10,228 nt of DNA from a bacterium (GTDB taxonomy: Bacteria > Vulcanimicrobiota > Vulcanimicrobiia > Vulcanimicrobiales > Vulcanimicrobiaceae), in contig JAKAPO010000060.1 of the NCBI GenBank assembly GCA_021807065.1, positions 1-10,228 of the forward strand, given 5' to 3'. Positions 1-7,767 of this stretch are shown in pieces. Under the pieces are notes generated by a model, which did not search any database, had not been told where the DNA came from, and worked only from the letters and a program-made list of their open reading frames with translations. Position numbers and translations under genes: made by a program. The number at the start of each line of letters is the position of its first letter. Within the stretch, counting starts at the first letter, position 1.

Positions 1-685
1 GCGTCCACTTCTGCAGCCTGTTCGAAGCGCTGTCCGCGCGCAGCCGAAATGCATCGAGCGCGTCCTCCGCTTCCGGAATGCTTTCTCGTGCGATGTCGCA
101 GTTGAAGCGATCGAGATTACGTAGAGCCGACTCGAATTCGTCGCGTCCCGGCTGCGCGCTTGCCGCGCGCTTCTTCTTTTTCTTGCCGATGTTCAGCACG
201 CCGAGGCGTTCGGGATAGAACTCACGAACGCTTAGGCGATCGATCTCGAAGACGGGAACGGTTGCGGCATCGGGCGACCCGCGTGCGCCCGGACCAAACG
301 TGACGAGCAGCGCGCTGTAATAGGCGATGAACGATCCAACGTTCTCGACGACGATCGTGCCGGAGCAACGGTCCAAGATCGAACGGAGTTGCTCGAGCGC
401 CATACTCGAAAAATCCCGTTCGTGCTCCTCCGCCGGCTTTTTGAGGCACGCCACGACCGATATCCCACGCCGCATCGCCTCCTCCGCCGCAACGAAATCG
501 GGTCGCGTTGCGAGACTGGAAAGCACGACGATCGGCGTCGAAGTGTAAGCCTTTGCGAAGCGATCGACGATCTCGCCGAATCGCTCGCTCAGGGCAGCGT
601 CCGTAAGAGCTGGCGCGTCGCCGGAACTAAAGACGCCGACAACGATAGGGACGGCGTTCAGTTTGCGAAGGCCCGTAACGGACAC
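1..685 (-). CDS. Diverged SLOG-like protein, paralogue of the gene at 743 (3' end outside window)
   Basis: This gene reads from about 685 leftwards and is still open at the window edge; 228 codons are visible. It aligns along its length with the SLOG-SLATT protein encoded divergently at 743: IVVGVFSSGDA against LVVGVTGHRDI, VVLSSLATRPDFVAAEEA against LVLSGLASGADSLAAEEA, GSFIAYYSALLVTF against GRFIARYSQLLVAF, and RADSASNRLQKWT against RTDTAANRLQRRT at the membrane-domain entry. The Rossmann-like fold therefore seems kept, but the GxTGHR and SGxAxGAD glycine motifs that bind nucleotide in SLOG proteins are lost. Loops are shorter and a lysine run (about residues 168-172) sits in a linker. The SLATT-like membrane part should lie beyond the edge. 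The start is uncertain: GTG at 685 fits the alignment best and TTG at 706 is an alternative; the frame stays open further upstream and neither start has a good ribosome site. It may be a non-binding partner or regulator of its paralogue. Confidence 0.82.
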   Translation of the reverse strand, partial: MSVTGLRKLNAVPIVVGVFSSGDAPALTDAALSERFGEIVDRFAKAYTSTPIVVLSSLATRPDFVAAEEAMRRGISVVACLKKPAEEHERDFSSMALEQLRSILDRCSGTIVVENVGSFIAYYSALLVTFGPGARGSPDAATVPVFEIDRLSVREFYPERLGVLNIGKKKKKRAASAQPGRDEFESALRNLDRFNCDIARESIPEAEDALDAFRLRADSASNRLQKWT

Positions 686-742
686 GGCAGGGAAATTCGC
701 GAGCAACCGTGCACGAGCCTGCCCTAGGGAAAACGAAAGGGC

Positions 743-2275
743 ATGGCATCGATTCCGCAAGACCGCCTCTCGCTGGTCGTCGGCGTGACCGGCCATCGCG
801 ATATCGCGAACGAAGATGAAGCGCCGCTGCGTGCGTCGTTTGCGCGCGTGCTCGAGACGCTCGCCCGCGCCTGCCCGCATTCGCCGCTCCTCGTGCTTTC
901 CGGCCTCGCAAGCGGCGCGGATTCTCTGGCGGCCGAAGAGGCGTTGTCGCGGAACATTCCCGTCATCGCCGCTCTTCCAATGCCGGTAGAGGAGTACGAA
1001 AAGGACTTCTCGCCATCCGGACTCGAGCGCTTCCGTTCCTTGCTCGCCAGATGCGCGCGTGCTGCGGTGACTTCTCAGACGCGGGAGAACGGTTACATCG
1101 CCACCGGCCGGTTCATCGCGCGGTATAGCCAGCTGCTGGTGGCGTTTTGGGACGGCGTCAGCTCTCGCGGGGCGGGCGGAACCGCGGACGTCATCGAGAT
1201 GCGATCTAGGGAACCTGACGCCGGACCGATCGAAATCATCGTGACGCCACACGGCAGCGCGCCTCGTCCCACCGATGCCTATGCGACCCGACGTCTCTAT
1301 CCAAGCGAAATGGGCCCGCAAGAAGCCGCGCCGCGATACTTTTCGGCGATGCTGGCGCACATCGACACTTACAACGTCGATATCACGAGAACCCGACCCG
1401 GCCCCGCCGACTCCGGTATCGAAGAAATCATGCAGCGGACCGATACCGCGGCGAACCGTCTCCAACGGCGCACGCAGTTCTTCCAGATGGTTTTGTTCGC
1501 ATGCGCGTTCTTCGCAGCCGCGATTCAAGTCATCGGTCACCTTCACCCGATTCTCAAAGTCGCCGCGCTCGGCGTCGCATTCGCAGCATACGGTCTGGCG
1601 CGCAAGAACGATTACGAAAACCGTTATCAAGATTATCGGGCGATCGCTGAAGGTCTACGGGTTCAGGCGGCATGGTATTGCGCCGGATTACGGCATCGGC
1701 TCGTCGACCACGCGTACCTCCGGATGCAGGCCGACGAGCTGCAATGGATTCGGTCGGTGCTGCGTTACTTCTATCTCTTGTACTGTGAAGACCGGGAGTT
1801 CGCGCAGGCTTCGTACCGGCACCCAGTGTGTCGGAATTGGGTGGAGTCGCAGTGGGAATACTACCGCGACGCCGGTCGTCGCGAGGCGCGCGCCAAGGAA
1901 CGCCTCGACACAATCTCTGCCGTTGCGCTCACGCTCGGCGTCGGTTGCACGATCGTCTCGGGCATTCTGCTTCTCTTCGGCTTCCGTTCGCATATATTAA
2001 ACGACCTGCTGACCGTTCCGTTCGTTCTGGCGGCCGTTCTGGCCGCGCTCTTCACCCATTACGAAGAGCGCCAGAATCTTGGGGGAAACGCTCGGCGTTA
2101 CGGGCGCATGTTCAGCATCTTCGATTCCGCGTTCCGGGATCTGCGTCAGGTCGAGAGCGGCGGCCCGGGCGATCCAAAAGAGATTCTCCTCGAGCTGGGG
2201 CGGGCGGCGCTGGTCGAACATGCCGACTGGCTCGTCATGCGCCGTGATCGTCCCCTTAAGGTCATCATCGTGTAG
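743..2275 (+). CDS. SLOG nucleotide-binding domain fused to a multi-TM SLATT-like domain
   Basis: This 510-residue protein has an N-terminal SLOG-type domain at about residues 9-180. It shows GVTGHRDI (14-21), SGLASGAD (53-60), VIAALPMP (74-81) and the strand YSQLLVAFWDG (128-138) followed by GGTADVI. These are the phosphate/nucleotide-contacting features of the SLOG (Smf/DprA-LOG) superfamily. A helical linker leads to two hydrophobic helices (about 246-265 and 268-286), a conserved-looking YENRYQDYRAIAEGLR helix, then two more helices (about 391-412 and 420-438) and a cytoplasmic tail. SLOG joined to a 2TM SLATT effector domain is known from predicted nucleotide-second-messenger conflict systems, where the membrane part is thought to form a pore; the extra helix pair here is less usual. 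The ATG has an AAAGG just 2 nt upstream, an unusually short spacing. The downstream patatin is probably co-translated. The ligand is unknown. The SLOG call is strong and the SLATT call is by architecture. Confidence 0.85.
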   Translation: MASIPQDRLSLVVGVTGHRDIANEDEAPLRASFARVLETLARACPHSPLLVLSGLASGADSLAAEEALSRNIPVIAALPMPVEEYEKDFSPSGLERFRSLLARCARAAVTSQTRENGYIATGRFIARYSQLLVAFWDGVSSRGAGGTADVIEMRSREPDAGPIEIIVTPHGSAPRPTDAYATRRLYPSEMGPQEAAPRYFSAMLAHIDTYNVDITRTRPGPADSGIEEIMQRTDTAANRLQRRTQFFQMVLFACAFFAAAIQVIGHLHPILKVAALGVAFAAYGLARKNDYENRYQDYRAIAEGLRVQAAWYCAGLRHRLVDHAYLRMQADELQWIRSVLRYFYLLYCEDREFAQASYRHPVCRNWVESQWEYYRDAGRREARAKERLDTISAVALTLGVGCTIVSGILLLFGFRSHILNDLLTVPFVLAAVLAALFTHYEERQNLGGNARRYGRMFSIFDSAFRDLRQVESGGPGDPKEILLELGRAALVEHADWLVMRRDRPLKVIIV

Positions 2276-2277
2276 GA
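2274..2277 (+). promoter_or_regulatory. Ribosome binding site for the patatin gene, overlapping the upstream stop codon
   Basis: AGGA overlaps the TAG stop of the SLOG-SLATT gene and lies 6 nt before the GTG start at 2284. It supports the GTG start and suggests translational coupling of sensor and phospholipase. Confidence 0.6.
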
Positions 2278-2283
2278 ATTTGC

Positions 2284-3549
2284 GTGAGCCATCTCGACCC
2301 GATCATCAACGCGGCCGGTCCGAAGAAATTGCTCTCGATCGACGGCGGCGGGATTCGCGGCCTCGTCGCCGTCGAGTTCGTCGCGCGCATCGAGGCGCTG
2401 CTTCGCGAGCATTTCCGGCGGCCGAGCCTCGTCCTCTCGCAATACTTCGATTACATCGGCGGAACGAGCACGGGCGCAATCGTTGGAGGGCTCATCTCGC
2501 TAGGCTACTCCGCCGACGAGATTCGCCGTTTCTACCGGACTGGCGCGCGAAGGATGTTCACGGCGAATGCATTTCAGCGCATTGCACGCCGAACGAAAGG
2601 CCCGATCTCGGCGATGGCAGGCATCATCGGCCAGTTGATCTATCGCGCCATGTACGATCCGGTTCCGCTCGAGCGGGAGATCAAAGAGGTGATTCACGAT
2701 CCGCTCGCGGAGGACGCTCCCGAGGCAGCGCTGACCACGTTCGGTACCGAGAAGCTACGTACGCTGTTCTTAGCCGTCACCCGCAACGCGAGCACCGACT
2801 CACCCTGGCCGCTCTCCAACAATCCAAGAGCGAAGTACAACGTTCGCTTTGGACCCGATGGCCACAAGCAAGCAACGAATCTCGACATTCCCCTCTGGCG
2901 AATCATTCGTGCGAGCACCGCCGCACCGGTCTACTTTCCGGCGGAGTCGTTTCTCGTTCCCGGCAGCACCGAGCCCTTTACGTTCACCGACGGAGGATTG
3001 ACCGTCTACAACAATCCCGCATTTCAACTCTTCTTGATGGCAACGCTACCGGAGTACCGTTTGTGCTGGCCGGCGAGCGAGAGGGATCTCTTGCTGATCT
3101 CCGTCGGAACGGGTCAGTACGACGGTGCGAACCTCAACCTCAAACCGCGTGAGATGAACCTGCTGTATAACGCGCAGTCGGTTCCTGCCGCTCTCATGCT
3201 TGGCGCGGCCGTTGAACAGGACCTTCTCTGCCGTATCTTTGGAAGGATTCGGCCGGCCTCCAATCTGCCTGAAATCGACTCCGAGGTCGGCGCCCTCGTC
3301 GGCAATCATGCCCCTTTGTCAAACAAACTCTTCAGTTACGCGCGCTACAATGTCGAGTTATCGAAGCGAGGGTTGAGCGACCTCGGCATCACCGACATCG
3401 ATCCGAAAGACGTTCAGCCGCTCGACGATCTCACGCACCTCGATGAGTTGGAGCGCGTCGGCCGAGCCGCCGCGCAGCGTGACGTTTCCATCGAAGATTT
3501 CGAAGGGTTTCTCGAGCCTAGTTTGCTGCGGCCGGACAAGAGTCTTTAG
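2284..3549 (+). CDS. Patatin-like phospholipase (predicted effector)
   Basis: This 421-residue protein is a patatin-family lipid acyl hydrolase. It carries the oxyanion-hole motif DGGGIRG (20-26), the nucleophile elbow GTSTG (60-64, Ser62), the conserved WRIIRASTAAPVYFPAE stretch (205-221) and the catalytic aspartate in DGG (Asp236), so the Ser/Asp dyad is intact. LLLISVGTGQYDG follows, then a helical C-terminal region of about 130 residues with no recognised domain. There is no signal peptide, so it should act from the cytoplasm on the inner membrane. Patatins of this kind (CapV of CBASS) are effectors that degrade phospholipids when a nucleotide signal is made. Here the partner, 8 nt upstream, is a SLOG-SLATT membrane protein and no CD-NTase is seen. 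A role as a defence effector is inferred from context; a housekeeping lipase is the alternative. The GTG start is set by the AGGA site. Confidence 0.9.
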   Translation: MSHLDPIINAAGPKKLLSIDGGGIRGLVAVEFVARIEALLREHFRRPSLVLSQYFDYIGGTSTGAIVGGLISLGYSADEIRRFYRTGARRMFTANAFQRIARRTKGPISAMAGIIGQLIYRAMYDPVPLEREIKEVIHDPLAEDAPEAALTTFGTEKLRTLFLAVTRNASTDSPWPLSNNPRAKYNVRFGPDGHKQATNLDIPLWRIIRASTAAPVYFPAESFLVPGSTEPFTFTDGGLTVYNNPAFQLFLMATLPEYRLCWPASERDLLLISVGTGQYDGANLNLKPREMNLLYNAQSVPAALMLGAAVEQDLLCRIFGRIRPASNLPEIDSEVGALVGNHAPLSNKLFSYARYNVELSKRGLSDLGITDIDPKDVQPLDDLTHLDELERVGRAAAQRDVSIEDFEGFLEPSLLRPDKSL

Positions 3550-3554
3550 GCGCC

Positions 3555-3601
3555 TCCCTCGACGTCGCTCACGCTCTCGCGTGCACTCGCTCGGGATGAC
3601 A
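3555..3601 (-). repeat. Dispersed-repeat-like intergenic element (TGTCATCCCGAGCG...TCGAGGGA)
   Basis: Read on the minus strand, the gap between the convergent patatin and nSTAND genes begins TGTCATCCCGAGCG and ends TCGAGGGA. This resembles the short TGTCATCCTGAGCGAAGTCGAAGGA-type sequence scattered between genes in many bacterial phyla. The middle is longer than the common form and holds a perfect small hairpin, CACGC-GAGA-GCGTG (3570-3583), capped by a GNRA-type tetraloop. It is the only notable content of the gap and may act in transcript ends. Only one copy is in the window, so repeat status rests on resemblance. Confidence 0.5.
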
Positions 3602-3633
3602 AAAAGGAGGGCCACGTAACGGCGTGACCAACC

Positions 3634-6600
3634 TTACCAGCGGTACATTTGGTCGGCGTACGGCGCGCAGCCGTTGCGATACGGCACTTGTGGTCCGACG
3701 AGCGCGTGGAACTCCGCAGACGTGAGCGGACGTCCTGCCATGAGACATGCCGCGCGCGTCCATGTATGCGGATCCATCGCGTAGATTCCCAGAACGTGAT
3801 CGGGATTGGGTTTCGACGTATCGTTGTAGGTCACGAGCAAGTACCGGCTGTCGGCGCTGAACGTTATTCCGCGGAACGACGCCAAGTCCGGTGGTAGCGG
3901 CAGGGTCACCCTGTACGTGATTCGCGACGGAACGTCGTAGAGATGCAGGTAGTACGTGCTCGCGCTCGTGTCGTACGTCGCGTAGGCTATAGTCTGGCCG
4001 TTCGGACTCATGCTCACGTACTCGGCACTCGCCGGGAGCCCCGGATTCAACCCTTCGACCGACCACTGCGGAAGACGATAGATCGTTTCGATGTGATCGT
4101 TACTGCGATCGTCGGCGATCGCGGTCGTCTCGTCGTTTGAGACGCCGTCGATCGAGTACGCGCTTCCAACGCGCGAGCCGTCGGCGCGCATGATGACGTC
4201 CGGGGCAGGCTCCTCCAGCTTCATCACGACGTAGTTGCCGCGGTCGGTCAGCTCCAATTCCACGATCGATCCCACTCGGGCGCGGGCATGCGTCATCAGC
4301 ATTGCACCGCTTATCGCGTGCACGAGATGACCGTCCGCCAAGTACCTGGCCAAACGAAGCACGACGTTTCTTGGCGTGTAGGAGAGCATCGTCACGATTT
4401 GTGAGTGCGGATCGTAGCCGACTTGCATCTCGTACGTGTAGAAATGGGTCTTCTCGTTTACCGGTACAGGCGAGACCCTGAACTGGTGCAGCACCTTCGC
4501 CGGCGAGGTCCTGATGTCGAGCACACGCACGACCCCCGACTTCCAGTCGAACGTCACGGCGTGCGTGCCGTCACCGGAATCGCGTATCTGAACGCGGTAA
4601 CTGGGGGAGAACGCGCGATTGAAACTCGCCCGCAGGTGGTCGAGATCGAAGCTGATCAAGCCCGAGGTCGTTGCCATGATCATCTCGTGCCCGACGAGCC
4701 CAGGGCTGCTCCACTGCTGCGCCGGCACCACGCCGAGGAGCGGGCCCTGCTCCGGGAGGAACGACTCTGTCGCGAGCCCGCTGCCGAAGGGATTCTGTTG
4801 CGCGGCTACGTTCGGGTCGTACGGGGTCACGTACATGTGGAATGCGTTGTCGAACAATGGATGCCGCTGCGATCCTGCGTCGTCATCGTACGACTCATTG
4901 TATCGCTTCGCGCTGCTGTCGTAGTAGGTTACTCCGTGCTTGCCGCCGACGACGTCAGGCAGCGTCGCACCCGCCTCGAACGTCAATGCCGCATGAGCGC
5001 ACGCGTCGACGGGACATCCGTACTCGTCGTCAACCGTGCTCGTCACGGGTTCGACGTGTACGTCTCCGGCATCGTACCACGCAATATCCCATTCGTGCCG
5101 GCTCGTATCGAAGTTGAATGCCAGCGCGCTGCCGCAACCAGCCGCGGGAATGCAGTCTTGCGATGGATCGGTGAAGAGCACACGCCTCGCCACGAGATGC
5201 CGCGACTGAAGATTGTAGATATAGGTGCTTCCACCAATCGTGGTCACCGCCGCAAGTTGTGCGGATGGAGAGACAGTGATTCCGTTCGCATTTCCCGTCA
5301 CCCGTCCGATTCTCGCCGATCGACCGTTCGATGCACTCGCGACGAGCAGCGTATTCGAATCGTCGACGTACAGGACTCGGTCACCGCCGGCGCAGGCGAG
5401 CGCACGTACGTTTCCGGTTCGCAGCGAGTTGCTTGCGGAAAGGCCGCCGTCGCTTGCCACGCGATAGATCTGGATCCGCGAACCCGTCGCAATCGCCACG
5501 CCGCCACCCAAGTCAAATCCGCACATCAGCGTCGCACGCACGTGCGGCAGCCGCGCGAGCACGGCGAGCGTAAGCGCGTCGACGCTGACGAGCGAACCCG
5601 TTACGGGTTCCGCGTATCGCCGCTGCGTCGCGCCCGCTAGCACGATCACGTAGCGTCCCCTCTCGGTTATCGCACCGAGGTCCCATGGCGGCAAGGCAAC
5701 ACGCCCGATCGCGCCGCTCGTAATGGCTGCGCTGAGCAGAACCGACTTCGCATCGCCGGTGGGACTGACCGCATAGGCATCCGCTCCGATCAACCCGGCG
5801 ATTCGATTATCGCCGCTCGCTAACCGATCGCTGCCTCTGTTCCCTCCATAACTGTAGAGCGCGTGGTCTATGCCGGCTAATGCGAGCGAGCGGTTTATCT
5901 CCGACTGTCGCTGAGCGTAGACGGCCAACTGTGCCCGGGCTGCGTTGGTCGAGGCTTCCGCGACCTGTGCCCTGGTCAGTGCGGCCGTGAGTCTCTTGTC
6001 CGCGATTCGCAGTTGTTGCAGCGCGAGATTCTCGTGCCGTTCCGCGGTTTCGGCGAGAACGCGCCGCCTCTCGGCCAAACGCTGTGCGACAACCGCGCGG
6101 CTCTGCGCCGCTACGGCGCGGTTCTGCGCGGCCACCGCCGCGCCGAGCGCGGCGACGGCAAGGCTCCGCTGCTGCGCTGCAACCGACGCGAAACCAATTG
6201 CGAAGATCGACGCTACGATGGCAACGAGCGTAATCGCTGCCATCACCGGAACGAGCCGCGCGCGCGCCTCGCGCCGGTGAGCTTCCTGGCGCCGTTCCGC
6301 TTCTGCGTCTGCGGCGTGGCGGCTTTCCTCTATATAAGCGAGAACTGCCGCGACGTCGCCACCATAGCGCTTCGCCCAGGCCTGGGTTGGATGGTTGCGG
6401 TCGCGCCAATCCTCTGCAGTCGAGAGGCGCGGATCAACGAGCAACGCCTCCCTTCCTCGCGCATGCTCCTCGGCGGCATCGCGAACGCGCTGGTACTCCT
6501 TGGCCGCTTCGGCCTCTTCATCGACCCATTTCGCCAATCGCGACCAATTGCGCATCAACGCTTCGTGCGTGAGATCGATGACCGTTGCTTCGTCGAGCGC

Positions 6601-7767
6601 GCGCTGCGACGCCGGCATCAAGAACGAGACGTCGCGGGCGCGGAATGCGTCTACGATTCCCTTCACTTCTTCTGTCGTCGCATCGGCAGTTGCAACGAGA
6701 TCTCCGACCTTTGAAGGACGGCGCACGCCGCGGTTGTCGCTTCCGCGTTGCGTCAGTGCTTTGAAGATTCGCTCGGCGACGATCCGCAGACGGTCGCCGG
6801 GGAGCGACGTCAGCACCTCGTCGCCGTGGATCGAGAGCGCTCGTTCGAGACCGCCGGTCGCCTCGTAATCCTCGATGTCCAACGGCTGGTCCGGATAATG
6901 CTTCGCAGCCCAGATGTCCCACATACGCATGAGCGAGTGCTGCAAGACCGGAAGCTCGTCGGGATTATCGCCGAGTGCCGGTTCGTTGAGCAGCCGGTTC
7001 ACCAGTCTCGGCGCAATCGAAGCCCGCGCGACGCCGACCGGTCCTTCGATCGCCTCGCGCAGTTGATCGCGCGTCAAACGCGGAACGAGGAACAGGCCGT
7101 CGTTGAGCGTCTCCGGCAAATTGCGAAATTGCGCACAGTCACCGATGAAATCGGAACGCATGGTGATGAGCACGTAGACCGGAAGGGGCGTACTCGTTTC
7201 CGGATCGCGATACTTCGATGCCTCGAGCAGGAGCTTGACGAACGCCGCCGCCTCATCCGAGACGTACGCGGCCCCCACGCTGTGGCGGAAGCGAAATAGT
7301 TCCTCGAACTGATCGACGACGATGAGGATGTTCTCGTCGGGGGCGAGGCGCGATTGCTGCACGACCTCGACCAGTCCGCGGGCGCCGCCGAGCAGCGTCG
7401 CAATCGTCTGACCCATGCGCAGCGCCTTCTCGTCGGCAACGTTTTCCAGCGCGCCGGATTTTTCCAGCGCCTGCGCGAGGCTTTCGATCGGTTTGTCGCC
7501 GCCGGCATCGCTCGGGCGCATGAGCGCAACCCGCCAGCTCGATCCAGCGCGCGCCATGAATCCCGCATAAAGCACCGGCAGCAGGCCGGCGCGGACGAGC
7601 GACGATTTTCCGCAGCCCGACTGACCGACCACACCGACGAAACGCTGGTCGCGTTGCAGCCTCTTGAGCAGCTGATCGACTTGCTCGTCGCGTCCGAAGA
7701 AGAATTTTGCGTCGGCGTCTTCGAACGGTCGCAGACCCGGGAACGGGTTGAACGCCGGCGCCGTCAT
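3634..7767 (-). CDS. nSTAND NTPase with transmembrane helix, coiled coil and beta-propeller-like C-terminus
   Basis: This 1377-residue protein opens with NPFPGLRPFEDADAKFFFGR, the hallmark entry of nSTAND1-type NTPases. Walker A is GQSGCGKSS (48-56), Walker B is ILIVVDQFEEL (148-158, Asp153), and the winged-helix end carries LTHEALMRNW (near 400). An arginine-rich stretch precedes a single transmembrane helix (about 505-527), then an Ala/Gln/Arg coiled coil (about 530-630) with short repeats. Residues 640-1377 are WD40/propeller-like, with blade strands such as MSPNGQTIAYAT and TFSADSRYLLVTY. The end has the capping motif ACLMAGRPLTSAEF...YRNGC (1340-1367) seen in other STAND-propeller proteins. 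Arginines before the helix predict NTPase inside and propeller outside; C872/C878, C918/C923 and C1341/C1367 could form disulfides there. The ATG overlaps the stop of the upstream TIR gene (ATGA) and has no ribosome site of its own. STAND proteins oligomerise on sensing a trigger; TIR activation is the inferred output. Confidence 0.9.
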   Translation of the reverse strand: MTAPAFNPFPGLRPFEDADAKFFFGRDEQVDQLLKRLQRDQRFVGVVGQSGCGKSSLVRAGLLPVLYAGFMARAGSSWRVALMRPSDAGGDKPIESLAQALEKSGALENVADEKALRMGQTIATLLGGARGLVEVVQQSRLAPDENILIVVDQFEELFRFRHSVGAAYVSDEAAAFVKLLLEASKYRDPETSTPLPVYVLITMRSDFIGDCAQFRNLPETLNDGLFLVPRLTRDQLREAIEGPVGVARASIAPRLVNRLLNEPALGDNPDELPVLQHSLMRMWDIWAAKHYPDQPLDIEDYEATGGLERALSIHGDEVLTSLPGDRLRIVAERIFKALTQRGSDNRGVRRPSKVGDLVATADATTEEVKGIVDAFRARDVSFLMPASQRALDEATVIDLTHEALMRNWSRLAKWVDEEAEAAKEYQRVRDAAEEHARGREALLVDPRLSTAEDWRDRNHPTQAWAKRYGGDVAAVLAYIEESRHAADAEAERRQEAHRREARARLVPVMAAITLVAIVASIFAIGFASVAAQQRSLAVAALGAAVAAQNRAVAAQSRAVVAQRLAERRRVLAETAERHENLALQQLRIADKRLTAALTRAQVAEASTNAARAQLAVYAQRQSEINRSLALAGIDHALYSYGGNRGSDRLASGDNRIAGLIGADAYAVSPTGDAKSVLLSAAITSGAIGRVALPPWDLGAITERGRYVIVLAGATQRRYAEPVTGSLVSVDALTLAVLARLPHVRATLMCGFDLGGGVAIATGSRIQIYRVASDGGLSASNSLRTGNVRALACAGGDRVLYVDDSNTLLVASASNGRSARIGRVTGNANGITVSPSAQLAAVTTIGGSTYIYNLQSRHLVARRVLFTDPSQDCIPAAGCGSALAFNFDTSRHEWDIAWYDAGDVHVEPVTSTVDDEYGCPVDACAHAALTFEAGATLPDVVGGKHGVTYYDSSAKRYNESYDDDAGSQRHPLFDNAFHMYVTPYDPNVAAQQNPFGSGLATESFLPEQGPLLGVVPAQQWSSPGLVGHEMIMATTSGLISFDLDHLRASFNRAFSPSYRVQIRDSGDGTHAVTFDWKSGVVRVLDIRTSPAKVLHQFRVSPVPVNEKTHFYTYEMQVGYDPHSQIVTMLSYTPRNVVLRLARYLADGHLVHAISGAMLMTHARARVGSIVELELTDRGNYVVMKLEEPAPDVIMRADGSRVGSAYSIDGVSNDETTAIADDRSNDHIETIYRLPQWSVEGLNPGLPASAEYVSMSPNGQTIAYATYDTSASTYYLHLYDVPSRITYRVTLPLPPDLASFRGITFSADSRYLLVTYNDTSKPNPDHVLGIYAMDPHTWTRAACLMAGRPLTSAEFHALVGPQVPYRNGCAPYADQMYRW
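6076..6138 (-). repeat. Three tandem 21-nt units encoding a 7-residue A-V-A/V-A-Q-x-R/L repeat
   Basis: Within the stalk of the nSTAND protein, three successive 7-residue units read AVAAQNR, AVAAQSR and AVVAQRL. The first two are also similar as DNA. They sit just after the transmembrane helix at the start of the coiled coil and probably arose by slippage or duplication; unit number could vary between strains and alter stalk length. Confidence 0.7.

Noticed and set aside
1..685. Left-edge gene as a pseudogene
   Set aside because: The binding motifs are lost, but 228 codons are open without stop or frameshift and the fold-defining hydrophobic pattern is kept, so it is treated as a diverged gene.
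389..727. Plus-strand open frame near the left edge
   Set aside because: It is the shadow of the minus-strand SLOG-like gene, whose translation aligns with the neighbouring SLOG-SLATT protein.
722..729. CCCTAGGG palindrome between the divergent starts as an operator
   Set aside because: Eight bases is too short to be meaningful in GC-rich DNA and it has no flanking symmetry.
2079..3152. A 357-codon plus-strand open frame overlapping two genes
   Set aside because: It crosses the end of the SLOG-SLATT gene and most of the patatin in another frame; the translation is low-complexity Arg/Ser and both overlapped genes have strong family motifs.
4405..5640. A 411-codon plus-strand open frame
   Set aside because: It lies entirely antisense to the propeller half of the nSTAND gene, its translation is Arg/His-rich without any recognisable motif, and the minus-strand frame is clearly the coding one.
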